This document shows, piece by piece, positions 51,836 through 61,665 of a DNA stretch of 64,000 nt. This DNA comes from UBA4416 sp040386075 (GTDB lineage: Bacteria > Bacteroidota > Bacteroidia > B-17B0 > Aurantibacillaceae): contig JAZKGE010000032.1 in assembly GCA_040386075.1 (NCBI GenBank), forward strand, positions 133,151 through 197,150, written 5' to 3'. Position 1 is the first letter of the stretch. Each line of letters opens with the position of its first letter. The notes beneath the pieces were generated by a model, which was not told the origin of the DNA, searched no databases, and saw only the letters and a program-made list of their open reading frames with translations. Made by a program: the position numbers and the translations under genes.

Positions 51836-54800
51836 TACAACTTACCGGCAAGCGTGCAACTTAGTTTGTATTTATTAACTTTTCCCGACAGGTTAAATAA
51901 CTCCACATACACTACGTAAATGCCGATAGGTGCTTTTTCGTTATCATCATTAATGCCATTCCAGCTTAACGTTCCGTCTTGCGTTAACTGCTCGTTACGA
52001 ATTAAATGGCGGACCTGACGACCTTTACTATCGTAAATATAAACGTTAGCTGCTTTTCCAGACTCATCCAGTTTGTAGGAAATATTCAACACATCATTGT
52101 ATCCATCATTATCAGGCGAGAACAAAGGATTGGGAATGGAAACGCCACTACCGCCATCAGCTTGTAAATACTGTGAGTTGCGATAAGCAGGTGTAGCAAA
52201 ACCAACCGATTCGGCAGCACTGTTCCAGTTGGTTCTGTCGTCTGTTGGCCTGTTAAAATTAATGCGTTCTAATGACACACCCTTTGTTGTTACCAATAAA
52301 GGGAAATGCATTTTTGCAGTATATTTAAAATTATCGATCACTGTAAAACTCGCATCGCTTAACGTTACAACATCATCATCGGTATTCATGCTTGGCAGAT
52401 CAGTCACATCTAAAAACCCTTTTGGATTCATAGTTAAATAGTGTTGTTTCACAATCGTTCCGTTTTCGCTTAACACAACGTAACTTTCAGGGAACAGTAA
52501 ATAACCTTCACTGGTAATGATCTCCGTACCTTCTAAAATACTGGAAATTGTATCCATGGAACCGATCCGGAGATCTTTTAAGTTAATGGTTTTATTGCTT
52601 CGGTTATATAGCTCTACAAAATCCACGCCGCCTGTTCCAGGGTCAAACAAGATCTCGTTGATGACCACGTCGTTGGCTACAGGCGCTTCGGGTAAGGCAA
52701 AAGGCAATGAGCCATTTATTAAATTATTACCAACGCAATCAGTAATGCCGCTTAAAACAGTGACATTATACATTGTGCTTAATTGTATGGGTGATGATAA
52801 TTTTAAAATTACTTTTTTAAATTCAGGCGCTATTGCTTTAACATACACTGGTGTGGTTAATCCATTATCAAATGTATAATTCAAAGAATTGGACAAAGTG
52901 GTGCTGTCCAGAGGCTCCGTAAATAAAAGAGCGATCGTATCGGCGGTGATCACAATAACTCTGTCTAACGTTGGAGAAGTTGCGTCTGGGTTTGTTCCGG
53001 CCACCGAATTTGCGAAAGCGGGTGTGCCACCATTCGCGTGTGTGCTTGCATGCCAATTGTTTTGTCCGCCACATGGATTATTCGCATCTATTTGCTCTAA
53101 ACTCCAGCCGCCATCGCTTTTGTTAGCATCGTTATACCAACTCGACGAATATGAAATAGAGCTTACCACTACATTATTGGTGTCGCGTAGTGTAAGTGTT
53201 GTACCATCGTTTAACAGCGAAGGAAAACTTGCAACTTCAGTAACCGGGATGCCAAAACCATAGAATATATTTTCTGCCCCTGTGCCCGCTAAAACAAGGT
53301 ATCCGTTTGGTGCAATAGTAACATCGGGTAATTTTTTAGAAGTAGTCAGCGAAGAAAAACTCCAGTTCTTTAGATTGATACTAAAGTTTGTTCTGTTCTT
53401 TAATTCAACATATTCTTCATTAGGTAAATTAATAGCAGGATCAGGGTCCGGCATTAATTCATTTATCACAACATCATATGGTTTTGCCTTGTAGTGAGAA
53501 AAAGCTTTAAAATTTGGGTTTAATGCGTTTCCGCTGCAATCGGTAATGCCACCAATTGTAATGGTATAATTAGTAGCATTTACCATTTTGGTTGGAAGCG
53601 ACAGCGTTACACACATATAGCCGGATGTTGCCGATGCAAGTGTAGGAGAACCAATTCCCGTAATACTATAGTTTGATGCAAGCGATAATTGCGAAGCAGA
53701 GATTGCGTCGTCAAAACAAACAGAGATGTGTAAAGAATCTATAACGCTTACCGAACTGATTTTTGGAGCACTTACATCCGGTGCTAAAGAATAAACCGAA
53801 TTAATCAAGCCGGGAGTACCTCCGTTTGCATCAAATGAGCCAATCCAGTTATTGATCTGTGAACAGGTTGGATTTAAATTTGGATTAACTTGTTCTAAAG
53901 TATAGCCTCCGTTCTTTTTCACAGCATCTCTATACCAGGTATCTTTATAATTTACACTATCAATAAAAACACCTGCATTTGTTTTCAAATAAATGTTGTC
54001 ACCTGAATTGTTTAAGGATGGGAAAGAACTAACTCCCAATTTGTTCATATAACCCAATGTTGTAAATTGCGCCGTATCGGCTACCGGACAAATGATCACA
54101 TAACTGCCTGGCGCCATAACATAATTGCCCAAAGTAGCGCCTGTGGCCGTATAACTGTCTGCCAGTTTTAAACCATTCAAATTAAATGTGTTTGAGCTTC
54201 TATTGTATAATTCAACAAATTCTGCACTGGTCAAATTGATCACGGGCGATGGATCAGCAAACAACTCATTGATCACAATGTCTTTGTAACCAATTGTTAC
54301 TGGTGCTACATAAGTAAAATTTGTTGTAGCGGATGTAATAGCATTCAATGCAACATCCTGCACATTTGTAACTGTTAGTGTATTTGCTAATGAATTTGAA
54401 AAGGCTGTTACAAAAGTTAAGTGAACCAAAGAAAAATTAGATGCATCTCTTACAGCTGTACTTGGATTACCGATACCATTGTTAACTGTATAATTGGAAA
54501 CATTTTGTGCTGAAATGATCTCTAAAGGTTCATTAAACAATACGTCTAGTTGGGTATTAGTAATGACTGCCGTGTTTACAATAGCAGGAGCTGTAACATC
54601 TACTACTATGGGAGCAACAATTATATCGTCAAACAAGTGTTTCCCAAAAAAGCTGGCGGTTGATTGTTTAACATTAAAACCAAATGCAGCTGTAGTTGTA
54701 AATGTAGCGTCAGTAATAGTTCCTTCTGTAAAATAGCTACTGCCTGTACCGGTCATATCTCGCTCAAGGGTAAACAGGTTTGCGCTTGTACGTGTCACTT

Positions 54801-55257
54801 TTATTTTTATAAGATTGTTGCTGCTACTTGCTACACTTGAATTAACACCATCGATCAAAAGAGTGTGAGCTCCAACTGTACTTTTATGTAAACAGATGTC
54901 GTCTGAGGTATTTCCTATCCTCACAAAATACCCGTTAATGGTTGCCGCACCTAAATTACTGTTATCAGATATCAGGTAGGCATCTACATAATTGGTGCCG
55001 GAAGTGGCAAATTGTAGATTGACCCAAAATTCCCAGGTGCAGTTAGATGCTAAGCTGTTTGGTGTACTGATGTGAAAAGCTGAATTGGTTATAGTATTTG
55101 CTGATTTAAGCTGGTTAGCGGTTACTGTAAAATCCGTACCTGCATTATATATCCAAACAGGATTTGTAGTATAGTCGCCATCCGAAAAATTTTCAGTTAC
55201 CTGGGCATTTGATGAACAAACTACAAAAAGGCACAACCACACTAATAAAACACGCAT
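51835..55257 (-). CDS. Lamin-tail-domain surface protein with type B T9SS C-terminus
   Basis: The 1140-aa protein has a signal peptide (1-18), a lectin-like N-terminal region (20-210), and Ig/cadherin-like segments that alternate with three lamin-tail domains beginning DIVINELFADPSPVI (about 325), DVVINELMPDPDPAI (about 590) and DVVINEILFDPGTGG (about 865). The C-terminus has FSPDNDGYNDVLNISY and ends like a FlgD/gliding C-terminal domain (WNGINDDNEKAPIGIYVVYVE). LTD proteins of this kind are common T9SS cargo of Bacteroidota; some are nucleases, but no nuclease motif is seen here. Its stop overlaps the ComF start. Confidence 0.87.
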   Translation of the reverse strand: MRVLLVWLCLFVVCSSNAQVTENFSDGDYTTNPVWIYNAGTDFTVTANQLKSANTITNSAFHISTPNSLASNCTWEFWVNLQFATSGTNYVDAYLISDNSNLGAATINGYFVRIGNTSDDICLHKSTVGAHTLLIDGVNSSVASSSNNLIKIKVTRTSANLFTLERDMTGTGSSYFTEGTITDATFTTTAAFGFNVKQSTASFFGKHLFDDIIVAPIVVDVTAPAIVNTAVITNTQLDVLFNEPLEIISAQNVSNYTVNNGIGNPSTAVRDASNFSLVHLTFVTAFSNSLANTLTVTNVQDVALNAITSATTNFTYVAPVTIGYKDIVINELFADPSPVINLTSAEFVELYNRSSNTFNLNGLKLADSYTATGATLGNYVMAPGSYVIICPVADTAQFTTLGYMNKLGVSSFPSLNNSGDNIYLKTNAGVFIDSVNYKDTWYRDAVKKNGGYTLEQVNPNLNPTCSQINNWIGSFDANGGTPGLINSVYSLAPDVSAPKISSVSVIDSLHISVCFDDAISASQLSLASNYSITGIGSPTLASATSGYMCVTLSLPTKMVNATNYTITIGGITDCSGNALNPNFKAFSHYKAKPYDVVINELMPDPDPAINLPNEEYVELKNRTNFSINLKNWSFSSLTTSKKLPDVTIAPNGYLVLAGTGAENIFYGFGIPVTEVASFPSLLNDGTTLTLRDTNNVVVSSISYSSSWYNDANKSDGGWSLEQIDANNPCGGQNNWHASTHANGGTPAFANSVAGTNPDATSPTLDRVIVITADTIALLFTEPLDSTTLSNSLNYTFDNGLTTPVYVKAIAPEFKKVILKLSSPIQLSTMYNVTVLSGITDCVGNNLINGSLPFALPEAPVANDVVINEILFDPGTGGVDFVELYNRSNKTINLKDLRIGSMDTISSILEGTEIITSEGYLLFPESYVVLSENGTIVKQHYLTMNPKGFLDVTDLPSMNTDDDVVTLSDASFTVIDNFKYTAKMHFPLLVTTKGVSLERINFNRPTDDRTNWNSAAESVGFATPAYRNSQYLQADGGSGVSIPNPLFSPDNDGYNDVLNISYKLDESGKAANVYIYDSKGRQVRHLIRNEQLTQDGTLSWNGINDDNEKAPIGIYVVYVELFNLSGKVNKYKLSCTLAGKL

Positions 55258-55361
55258 TATCTATAAAAATTTGAAAAACCAAGGTAGGAAATTTTTTTGA
55301 TAGCAAATAATTTAACAACTTTGAGGCCACAGGATTTAACCTTAATATAATATATCATTAA

Positions 55362-56351
55362 ATGAAAATTGCAGTAGTAGGCGCAACAGGCCTTGTTGGC
55401 ACAAAAATGTTAGAAGTATTGGCAGAAAGGAACTTTCCGCTGACTGATTTAATTCCGGTTGCCTCAGAAAGGTCGGTAGGAAAAGAAATAACATTTAAGG
55501 GCAAGCAATATAAGGTGCACTCTATGGCAGATGCTATTGCTGCAAAGCCTCAAATTGCTTTATTTTCGGCAGGTGGAAGTACATCTTTAGAATGGGCTCC
55601 AAAATTTGCAGAAGCCGGTATCACAGTTATTGATAATTCGAGTGCATGGCGTATGGATGCTACTAAAAAGCTGGTAGTGCCCGAGATCAATGCTCATGAG
55701 TTAAAAGCAACAGATAAGATCATTGCTAACCCAAACTGTTCAACCATACAAATGGTTGTGGCTTTAAATCCTTTACATAAAAAATATAAGATAAAACGTG
55801 TGGTTGTTTCTACCTACCAATCGGTAACAGGAACCGGTGTAAAAGCTGTTGATCAAATGATGAATGAAAGAGCAGGTAAGGAAGGTGAAATGGCTTATAA
55901 ATATAAGATCGACATGAACGCCATTCCGCAAATAGATGTATTTACAGAGAATGGTTACACCAAAGAAGAAATGAAAATGGTGAACGAGACCAAAAAGATC
56001 ATGGGCGACGATTCTATCCGGTTAACAGCTACCACGGTTCGTATACCGGTAATGGGCGGACATAGCGAAAGCGTGAATATTGAATTTGAAAATGAATTTG
56101 AGATAAAAGATATTTTTGAGATCCTAACTAACACAAAAGGTGTGATCGTTCAGGATGATATAGCCAACCATATTTATCCAATGCCAATGACGGCTCATAA
56201 TAAGGATGAAGTGTTTGTAGGACGAATCCGCAGGGATGAAACCCAACCTAAAACCTTAAATATGTGGATCGTATCGGATAATTTACGTAAAGGAGCTGCA
56301 ACTAATGCAGTTCAGATAGCTGAGTATCTTATAGAAGCTAAGTTAGTATAA
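55362..56351 (+). CDS. asd: Aspartate-semialdehyde dehydrogenase
   Basis: The 329-aa enzyme converts aspartyl phosphate to aspartate semialdehyde for lysine, threonine and methionine synthesis. GATGLVGTKML is the NADP-binding loop at the N-terminus, and C126 in NPNCSTIQM is the active-site cysteine. GGHSESVNIEF carries the catalytic histidine. The length fits the Gram-negative type. It is followed by a clear terminator at 56376-56422. Confidence 0.97.
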   Translation: MKIAVVGATGLVGTKMLEVLAERNFPLTDLIPVASERSVGKEITFKGKQYKVHSMADAIAAKPQIALFSAGGSTSLEWAPKFAEAGITVIDNSSAWRMDATKKLVVPEINAHELKATDKIIANPNCSTIQMVVALNPLHKKYKIKRVVVSTYQSVTGTGVKAVDQMMNERAGKEGEMAYKYKIDMNAIPQIDVFTENGYTKEEMKMVNETKKIMGDDSIRLTATTVRIPVMGGHSESVNIEFENEFEIKDIFEILTNTKGVIVQDDIANHIYPMPMTAHNKDEVFVGRIRRDETQPKTLNMWIVSDNLRKGAATNAVQIAEYLIEAKLV

Positions 56352-56375
56352 TCCGAAAAATTGGGCATAAAAAAA

Positions 56376-56422
56376 AGGCTGCCGTACCCATCCCCGTTTA
56401 AAGTACTGCAGCCTGATTTTTT
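56376..56422 (+). terminator. Rho-independent terminator of asd
   Basis: AGGCTGC (56376-56382) pairs with GCAGCCT (56408-56414) around a 25-nt loop with partial pairing (GTA/TAC), followed by GATTTTTT. Confidence 0.75.
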
Positions 56423-56429
56423 GGTTTAA

Positions 56430-56613
56430 ACTAAACAAAACCTATGAAAAAGAACGTAGTGTAAAATTACAACCTAAACCCGCCACAAAAAACCACTAAC
56501 TAATAAGTGGTGGGTTTCAATTGATAAGTGGTAGGTTTTTAAAGAATAATGTGCTTTAGTAACCCAACTAATGCTAAAAAACCCCTTCCGCTATCAACCA
56601 GAAGGGGTTTTTT
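56430..56613 (+). ncRNA. Candidate structured RNA ending in a terminator
   Basis: No gene occupies this part of the 524-bp gap after asd. ATAAGTGGTGGGTTT (56503-56517) is repeated as ATAAGTGGTAGGTTT (56524-56538). AAACCCGCCAC (56476-56486) can pair with the first copy, while CCACT (56493-56497) can pair with AGTGG in the same copy, so the hairpins exclude each other. The unit ends with the stem ACCCCTTC / GAAGGGGT and a T6 run (56576-56613). Expression is not shown, so this is a candidate only. Confidence 0.35.
56576..56613 (+). terminator. Strong terminator, copy 1 of a similar pair
   Basis: An A5 run, stem ACCCCTTC (56581-56588) / GAAGGGGT (56601-56608), loop CGCTATCAACCA, and T6. The run of A before it makes it bidirectional. 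Confidence 0.85.
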
Positions 56614-56783
56614 ATGTTGCTTTTGGGTTGTTCTATAATTAAAAACCGCCCGATTTTCGCCTATAAAACATTAACCCGTGGTAAAATTAATACAGGAAAG
56701 CACAGCTAAAACGGTTAATGAATAAGTGACTGTATATATCTGATAAGTGTATCACTTTTCACGAAAATCGATTTATATAATAT

Positions 56784-56818
56784 GAAAAAACCCTTCTGCT
56801 ATCAATCAGAAGGGTTTT
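56784..56818. terminator. Bidirectional terminator, copy 2 of a similar pair
   Basis: Stem CCCTTCTG (56791-56798) / CAGAAGGG (56807-56814) with A6 before and T4 after. Read on the minus strand it is an ideal stop for the GIN-domain gene ending at 56876. Loop and stem resemble copy 1 (both contain CTATCAA). Confidence 0.85.
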
Positions 56819-56875
56819 AATTGTTTGAAGAACGGATTGTTGTTGTTTAACTAAATCGCTCGTATGTTTGGTCTT

Positions 56876-58309
56876 TTAGAATGAAATTAATTTTACACCG
56901 ATAGTAAATGGATATAATTCCGGACCTTTTCCGTTTTCAAACAAAGGGGTCAATGCATAATCAGCATACAAAGTAAAGTTGTGGTAACCAATGCTTGCAT
57001 GAGCGTTTACTCTGAAAGGATTGATGTTGTAATCGTCTTTTTTAATATATCTAACGGTATTTCCATTTAATTCACCTACCTGGCGGGTGCGTGATCCTAA
57101 TTTGTAACCACCAATAGCGCCGATTGCAATATGAAACGCTTTTTTAGGATTTTTATTAGTGTTAAACTCTAATAATACCGGCACATTCACAAAAGTGGTT
57201 TTAAAACGGTTCTTCTTATAGTTGAAGGTATTGGTTGTATCAATAACTCCATAAGTATAACTTGAATCGGGGTTTAATTTGGTTTTATTGGCAAATTCGT
57301 ATTGACTCCACTCAAAACCTACACCCACCACTAAATTCACGTAGTTTTTATAGATATGGATGTTTTTCTGCCAGGGATTTAGCTGAAAGTTTAGCGACTT
57401 GCCATAATTCAGTTCCATATACTTTTGGTTTTTTGGTAAGTTAAATCCTCCGTTGCTCATCCAGCCATTCACGCCCATTCCAAAGCCACCCCAGTGATGA
57501 AATTCCTCATCGTCTTTATCAGAGATCTTTGAATCAGAATCTTTGTCTTTATTAATGATCACGTATTTTTTATTACGGAAATTGATGGTTGTAGAATCTT
57601 TTTTGTTTCCTGATTTAGAAGCAGACTCTTCTCCGTCAACTACTTTGGCTATGAATGAAGAGCTGGAAGCCTCGGCACTCACATCTTTAGGATCACCTTT
57701 AAATTTTATGGTACTGGAACCTGTTGCATTAGCATTGATCTTCTCGCTTGCAAATACCCTTGCCGAAGAAGCGCCTGATGCAGTAATATTAGTAACAGGT
57801 GAATTAAGCTTGTAGGTTTTTAAGGAAGAAGCGCCACTTACCGTACTGTAAACTTTTTGTGTAGTTCCCTCAAGCGTTACAATGGAAGCGCCGCTCAGCA
57901 TTATATCAACCTGGTTGACTTTAATATTTGCGTTTATATTGCTTGCTCCCGAAACATCAATAGATAAACTATCAGCAATGATCGTATTGGTAGAAGTGAA
58001 TTTAGAAGCGCCGCTGCTTGTTATATGATTCAATGAATTACCGCTTACATATATTTTATAAGAATGGGTAAAGCTTCCTTTTGCTTTGATCACTAAAGTT
58101 TCGTTTTCAAAGGTTGTAAAGATGTTGCTGATCTCTTTGTCGTCGGCTACTACTTTTAATTTTAAGGTATCGCTTTGTGTAAATACAACATTAGCGGCCC
58201 CGGATACTTCTATTTTTTTAAAGGGAGAGGTTTCTCTTACCTGGGATGTTTGTGCTTTAATTGTGATGGCACTTATTAAAAACAGGGAGGATAATAATAT
58301 GGTTTTCAT
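56876..58309 (-). CDS. GIN-domain (DUF2807) protein fused to an outer-membrane beta-barrel
   Basis: The 477-aa protein has a signal peptide (1-19), a DUF2807/head-GIN beta-helix region (residues about 25-225, with repeated SGASS/SGAS turns as in VSGASNINANIKVNQVDI), and a C-terminal part (about 260-477) with the alternating strands of a PorT-like barrel (KNYVNLVVGVGFEWSQYEF). GIN domains occur in putative adhesins exposed at the surface, with the barrel as anchor. The region has no close neighbour on its strand. A terminator lies at 56784-56818. Confidence 0.87.
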   Translation of the reverse strand: MKTILLSSLFLISAITIKAQTSQVRETSPFKKIEVSGAANVVFTQSDTLKLKVVADDKEISNIFTTFENETLVIKAKGSFTHSYKIYVSGNSLNHITSSGASKFTSTNTIIADSLSIDVSGASNINANIKVNQVDIMLSGASIVTLEGTTQKVYSTVSGASSLKTYKLNSPVTNITASGASSARVFASEKINANATGSSTIKFKGDPKDVSAEASSSSFIAKVVDGEESASKSGNKKDSTTINFRNKKYVIINKDKDSDSKISDKDDEEFHHWGGFGMGVNGWMSNGGFNLPKNQKYMELNYGKSLNFQLNPWQKNIHIYKNYVNLVVGVGFEWSQYEFANKTKLNPDSSYTYGVIDTTNTFNYKKNRFKTTFVNVPVLLEFNTNKNPKKAFHIAIGAIGGYKLGSRTRQVGELNGNTVRYIKKDDYNINPFRVNAHASIGYHNFTLYADYALTPLFENGKGPELYPFTIGVKLISF

Positions 58310-58515
58310 TTGATGTGGTTTTTAAAGTATAAATAATCTTTTCTGCAGATTTTATACATAGGACGCAGCACATCTTTAAAAGTTACAGAAGAGAATTCGT
58401 TTCGTTAAAAAATAGCGCAAATAACTGAAAATCAATAAATTAAATTTATATGATTTTTTGTAATTTATCAACTTGTTGCTTGTTCTCGCCTTCGCTCGAA
58501 CTGACAATTTGAGAT
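58310..58515. other. Intergenic stretch with no recognised feature
   Basis: Between the GIN-domain gene and the hydrolase gene, both on the minus strand. It is AT-rich, and I see no repeat, hairpin or short gene worth reporting. Confidence 0.6.
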
Positions 58516-59829
58516 TTATTTCCCTTTGATCCAGGCAGAAATATCGGTGATCACCTTTTCCTCCACGTTTCCTTGCTTTTCATATTCAGCAGGAACAGAT
58601 CTTCCTTCGCCTTTCATAAATAAATGATTCAGGGCAGGGTAGGAGATAAATTGGTTCTTAGAGTTGTCACTTAAGTTTTGTTTCCATAAATTAAAATCGG
58701 TCATAGTTACCTGGTAATCTCTTTCGCCCTGTAGCACTAATATTGGCTGTTTCAATTTTTTAGCTGTCTGCACTTGGTTGTATTTGGTTAAAGATTGCCA
58801 GTAATAAGAAGTAAGGCCTAACGGCAAGTCTTCTTTTTTTGCAGCTTTCAATAATTTTGGATCTTTAATTGTTTTTGTTTGTGCAACTAATGTTTCAATT
58901 TCTTTTTTTTCTGAAGCATTCAAACTATCCAAACCATAAATGTAAGTATACTGTTCCACCAACAGATCTTCCAAAGGCCTTGCATTTCCTGCTAAAAGGA
59001 TAATTCCGCTTACTGCTTTTGATTTACTGGCAATTAAAGGAGCAGACATAGCGCCAAGACTATGACCGGCAATATAAACTTTGGAGTTTTTAAAATCAGG
59101 ATTTTTTTTCAGGATGTTAATTGCGCTAAGCGCGTCTTCAATTACTTCCTGTTCAATACCAAACTTATCCATTTGCTGACTGATCTCTTTTCCATAGGTC
59201 AAAGTGCGTTTGTCATATCTGTAGGTAGCAATGCCGTTTGAAGCTAAGCCAATAGCGAGATCTTTCAATCCCTTATTCGGACCAATCGATTCATCTTTAT
59301 CATTAGGCCCTGAGCCTGCCAGCAAAATAACAACCGGAGGATTTTTTATATTGTTTGGAACACATAATGCGCCTGGTAGGGTTAATGTTCCTGTTTTAAC
59401 CGGAATTTTTGTTTCGTAATATTTATTGGATTGCGCATATTCGGGTGTATTATAAGCAGTTTTATTTTTTGGCGGCACAAAGTACATGCCCATTATTTTA
59501 TTGCTATTGTAATAGGCAAATTGCAGATCCATTTTTGTTTTTTCAAATTGGCATCTTACTGCAACAATATCCATTGAGTCTTTTTTGCTGGATTCAACAG
59601 TAGAGTAACCTTTATATTCGCCCATATATTTAGGGATCGTTCCCCACATGCCTTCCAGCATGCCTACATTGAATTTGTCTGCTAGGGATGTGTCAAACAT
59701 GGCAAAGCAACTGTCAAACTGCTGACGTTCCAGTTTTTTTATAAAAGCAATAGATGTTTCTTCGTAGTTTTGAGCTATTGATGAACTTAAAAAAACAGTA
59801 AAAAATACAAAAGCGTAAATTAGTTTCAT
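58516..59829 (-). CDS. Exported alpha/beta hydrolase with an N-terminal DUF3887 domain
   Basis: The 437-aa protein has a signal peptide (1-19), a DUF3887-type domain (about 22-120) and an alpha/beta hydrolase domain (about 140-437). The nucleophile is S257 in AGHSLGAM. An aspartate in LQGERDYQVT and a histidine in NHLFMKGEG fill the acid and base positions. Such proteins act as periplasmic esterases or peptidases of unknown substrate. It lies opposite the cupin gene, with which it shares an upstream region of 61 bp. Confidence 0.9.
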   Translation of the reverse strand: MKLIYAFVFFTVFLSSSIAQNYEETSIAFIKKLERQQFDSCFAMFDTSLADKFNVGMLEGMWGTIPKYMGEYKGYSTVESSKKDSMDIVAVRCQFEKTKMDLQFAYYNSNKIMGMYFVPPKNKTAYNTPEYAQSNKYYETKIPVKTGTLTLPGALCVPNNIKNPPVVILLAGSGPNDKDESIGPNKGLKDLAIGLASNGIATYRYDKRTLTYGKEISQQMDKFGIEQEVIEDALSAINILKKNPDFKNSKVYIAGHSLGAMSAPLIASKSKAVSGIILLAGNARPLEDLLVEQYTYIYGLDSLNASEKKEIETLVAQTKTIKDPKLLKAAKKEDLPLGLTSYYWQSLTKYNQVQTAKKLKQPILVLQGERDYQVTMTDFNLWKQNLSDNSKNQFISYPALNHLFMKGEGRSVPAEYEKQGNVEEKVITDISAWIKGK

Positions 59830-59890
59830 GGTTATTTAATAAGAGACTAAAGTAACAGTTTTTTCAATTTATGAACTATATTTATGATGT

Positions 59891-60430
59891 ATGGCAAACG
59901 CAGATTATTATATACAAAAGCTCGAACTTATTTCGCACGTTGAAGGAGGAGCATTTAAAGAAACATACAGGTCGGCATTAAGCCTATCGCAAAAACATCT
60001 TCCAGCAGAATTTAGAGGAGATAGAAATGCCTCAACAGCCATTTATTTTTTATTGAAGCACAGGCAGTTTAGTGCTTTGCATAAAATTGCCGCCGATGAG
60101 CTTTGGCATTTTTATGATGGCGATGCTTTATGTATTTATGAAATAACCGTTAATGGAGAACTCAAAAAACATTTATTAGGAAAAAATTTAGAGAACGGAG
60201 AATCCTTTCAATGCCTTATTAAAGCTGGGAGCTGGTTCGGCTCACGTTGCGAAGTTGCGGATGGTTTTTCTTTAGTAGGATGTACGGTTGCTCCCGGCTT
60301 TGATTTTGATGATTTTATATTGGCTGAAAGAATGGAGCTTTGCGAAGCATATCCTCAGCACAGGCATTTGATCAACGAGTTGACTACGGATAATATTATT
60401 TCTTTCTCACCACCATCAATCCATCTCTGA
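59891..60430 (+). CDS. DUF985 / cupin_5 family protein
   Basis: The 179-aa protein has the cupin-5 pattern: LISHVEGGAFKETYRS near the start, the fold core around ADELWHFYDGDAL with histidine and glutamate metal-ligand candidates, and VGCTVAPGFDFDDF. Its 3' end overlaps the O-methyltransferase gene by 35 bp on the other strand. The ATG at 59891 is preceded by TATATTTA only 16 bp away. Function is unknown; sugar-epimerase-like or regulatory roles are suggested for relatives. Confidence 0.9.
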   Translation: MANADYYIQKLELISHVEGGAFKETYRSALSLSQKHLPAEFRGDRNASTAIYFLLKHRQFSALHKIAADELWHFYDGDALCIYEITVNGELKKHLLGKNLENGESFQCLIKAGSWFGSRCEVADGFSLVGCTVAPGFDFDDFILAERMELCEAYPQHRHLINELTTDNIISFSPPSIHL

Positions 60431-61037
60431 TCGGCAATAATATATTTTCAACTCGACCATCTTTTTGTACAAACTGATTGAATTGGTGAAGAGCTAATGT
60501 TTCTTTATCCATAATACTTTCGGGCAGGGTTATCTTGCCGCTCCATAATACATTATCAGCAATGATCAATCCACCTTTTGCTAATTTATCTATCACCAAA
60601 TGGTAATAGTTGAGGTAATTTTTTTTATCGGCATCAATAAACACAAGGTCTATTGCGTCTTTAATAGTAGGAATATGATCTTTAGCATCTGCCAGTATCA
60701 ATTCTATTTTACCGGCATATTCGGTCTTTTCAATAAATGATTTGGCAAAGGCAGAGGTTTCTTCATTTACATCAATACTGATTAGTTTACCATTTTCGGC
60801 AAGTCCTTCGGCCAGGCATAAGGCCGAATAACCGGTATAAGTGCCAATTTCAATTATCAATTTTGGCTGTTGTAGTTTTGAGATAAAACTTAAAAAACGT
60901 CCCTGCAAATGGCCGCTTAACATACGCGGAGAAACCACTTTTAAATGTGTTTCACGGTTTAGGTTTGATAATATATCTGTTTCGGGAGATGTATTGTTTT
61001 CACAATAATCGCTGAGGTCTTTGGTTATAAATTCCAT
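60396..61037 (-). CDS. Class I SAM-dependent O-methyltransferase
   Basis: The 213-aa protein is a family 3 O-methyltransferase (catechol/caffeoyl-CoA type). The SAM-binding motif is IEIGTYTGYSALCLAE, followed by the acidic end of the second strand in SIDVNEE, and DLVFIDADKKNYLNYY carries the metal-binding acid residues. Substrate is unknown. The start follows one base after the membrane protein's stop, implying an operon with 61039-62266. The last 35 bp overlap the convergent cupin gene. Confidence 0.93.
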   Translation of the reverse strand: MEFITKDLSDYCENNTSPETDILSNLNRETHLKVVSPRMLSGHLQGRFLSFISKLQQPKLIIEIGTYTGYSALCLAEGLAENGKLISIDVNEETSAFAKSFIEKTEYAGKIELILADAKDHIPTIKDAIDLVFIDADKKNYLNYYHLVIDKLAKGGLIIADNVLWSGKITLPESIMDKETLALHQFNQFVQKDGRVENILLPIRDGLMVVRKK

Positions 61038-61038
61038 A

Positions 61039-61665
61039 TTAATTATTTAGGTAATGTATTGCAAGTAAGATCCCAAATATCCAAAAATTATAAAGGCCTG
61101 TATAAGCCAAACTATAAATTAAACTTTGTTTTAAATCGTTTCTGCATTTATTTGAATTTTTAAATACCAGACGTAGCGCCCTGAAAAAAATCCAATATAA
61201 CATAGCGCAAAAAACAAGGATCATGGCCCAAAAGACAGTGCCAAATACCCAAAGGAATATCAACAATAACAAAGAAAACAGAATCCATGAAAAAACACCT
61301 AAAATAATACCTTCTATACCATCTCCAATATCCAGCACATCAAAGGATATGTCAACTCCAGAAAGGTCCGGCAATTTATTAAGATCAATTTTGTCAGTTA
61401 TTTTTCCCAGATCGTCTTTGAGTTTGATACCATTAAAAAGTCCAATAAAAAGAAATAGAAAAAACGTAACAGAAAGAATACTAACAGAGAGCATTGAGTT
61501 TGCATAAAGTGTTCTGTGCGAACCAAGGCCAAAAAGCCATACACTCAGTACAGTTAAAGCAATCACAATAATTGAGATTACAAAAACTGTCTTGGTAGTA
61601 ACAAGTTTATAATTCAATTTTGTGGTTTTCTTTTGCTCAATAATCATGTTTGATAGATTACTCAT
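61039..61665 (-). CDS. Membrane protein of unknown function
   Basis: The 208-aa protein has about five hydrophobic segments: residues about 28-48, 58-78, 120-150 (two helices) and 183-203. A charged cytoplasmic-type loop (82-115, DDLGKITDKIDLNKLPDL) separates them. Its first codons overlap rnhB by 8 bp (ATG at 61665); the ATG at 61647 is an alternative that avoids the overlap. No family is recognised. Tight packing with rnhB and the methyltransferase suggests one transcript. Confidence 0.78.
   Translation of the reverse strand: MSNLSNMIIEQKKTTKLNYKLVTTKTVFVISIIVIALTVLSVWLFGLGSHRTLYANSMLSVSILSVTFFLFLFIGLFNGIKLKDDLGKITDKIDLNKLPDLSGVDISFDVLDIGDGIEGIILGVFSWILFSLLLLIFLWVFGTVFWAMILVFCAMLYWIFFRALRLVFKNSNKCRNDLKQSLIYSLAYTGLYNFWIFGILLAIHYLNN

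Noticed and set aside
56444..56464. Six-codon mini gene (MKKNVV) after asd
   Set aside because: Too short to support, with no conserved context that can be judged from this sequence.
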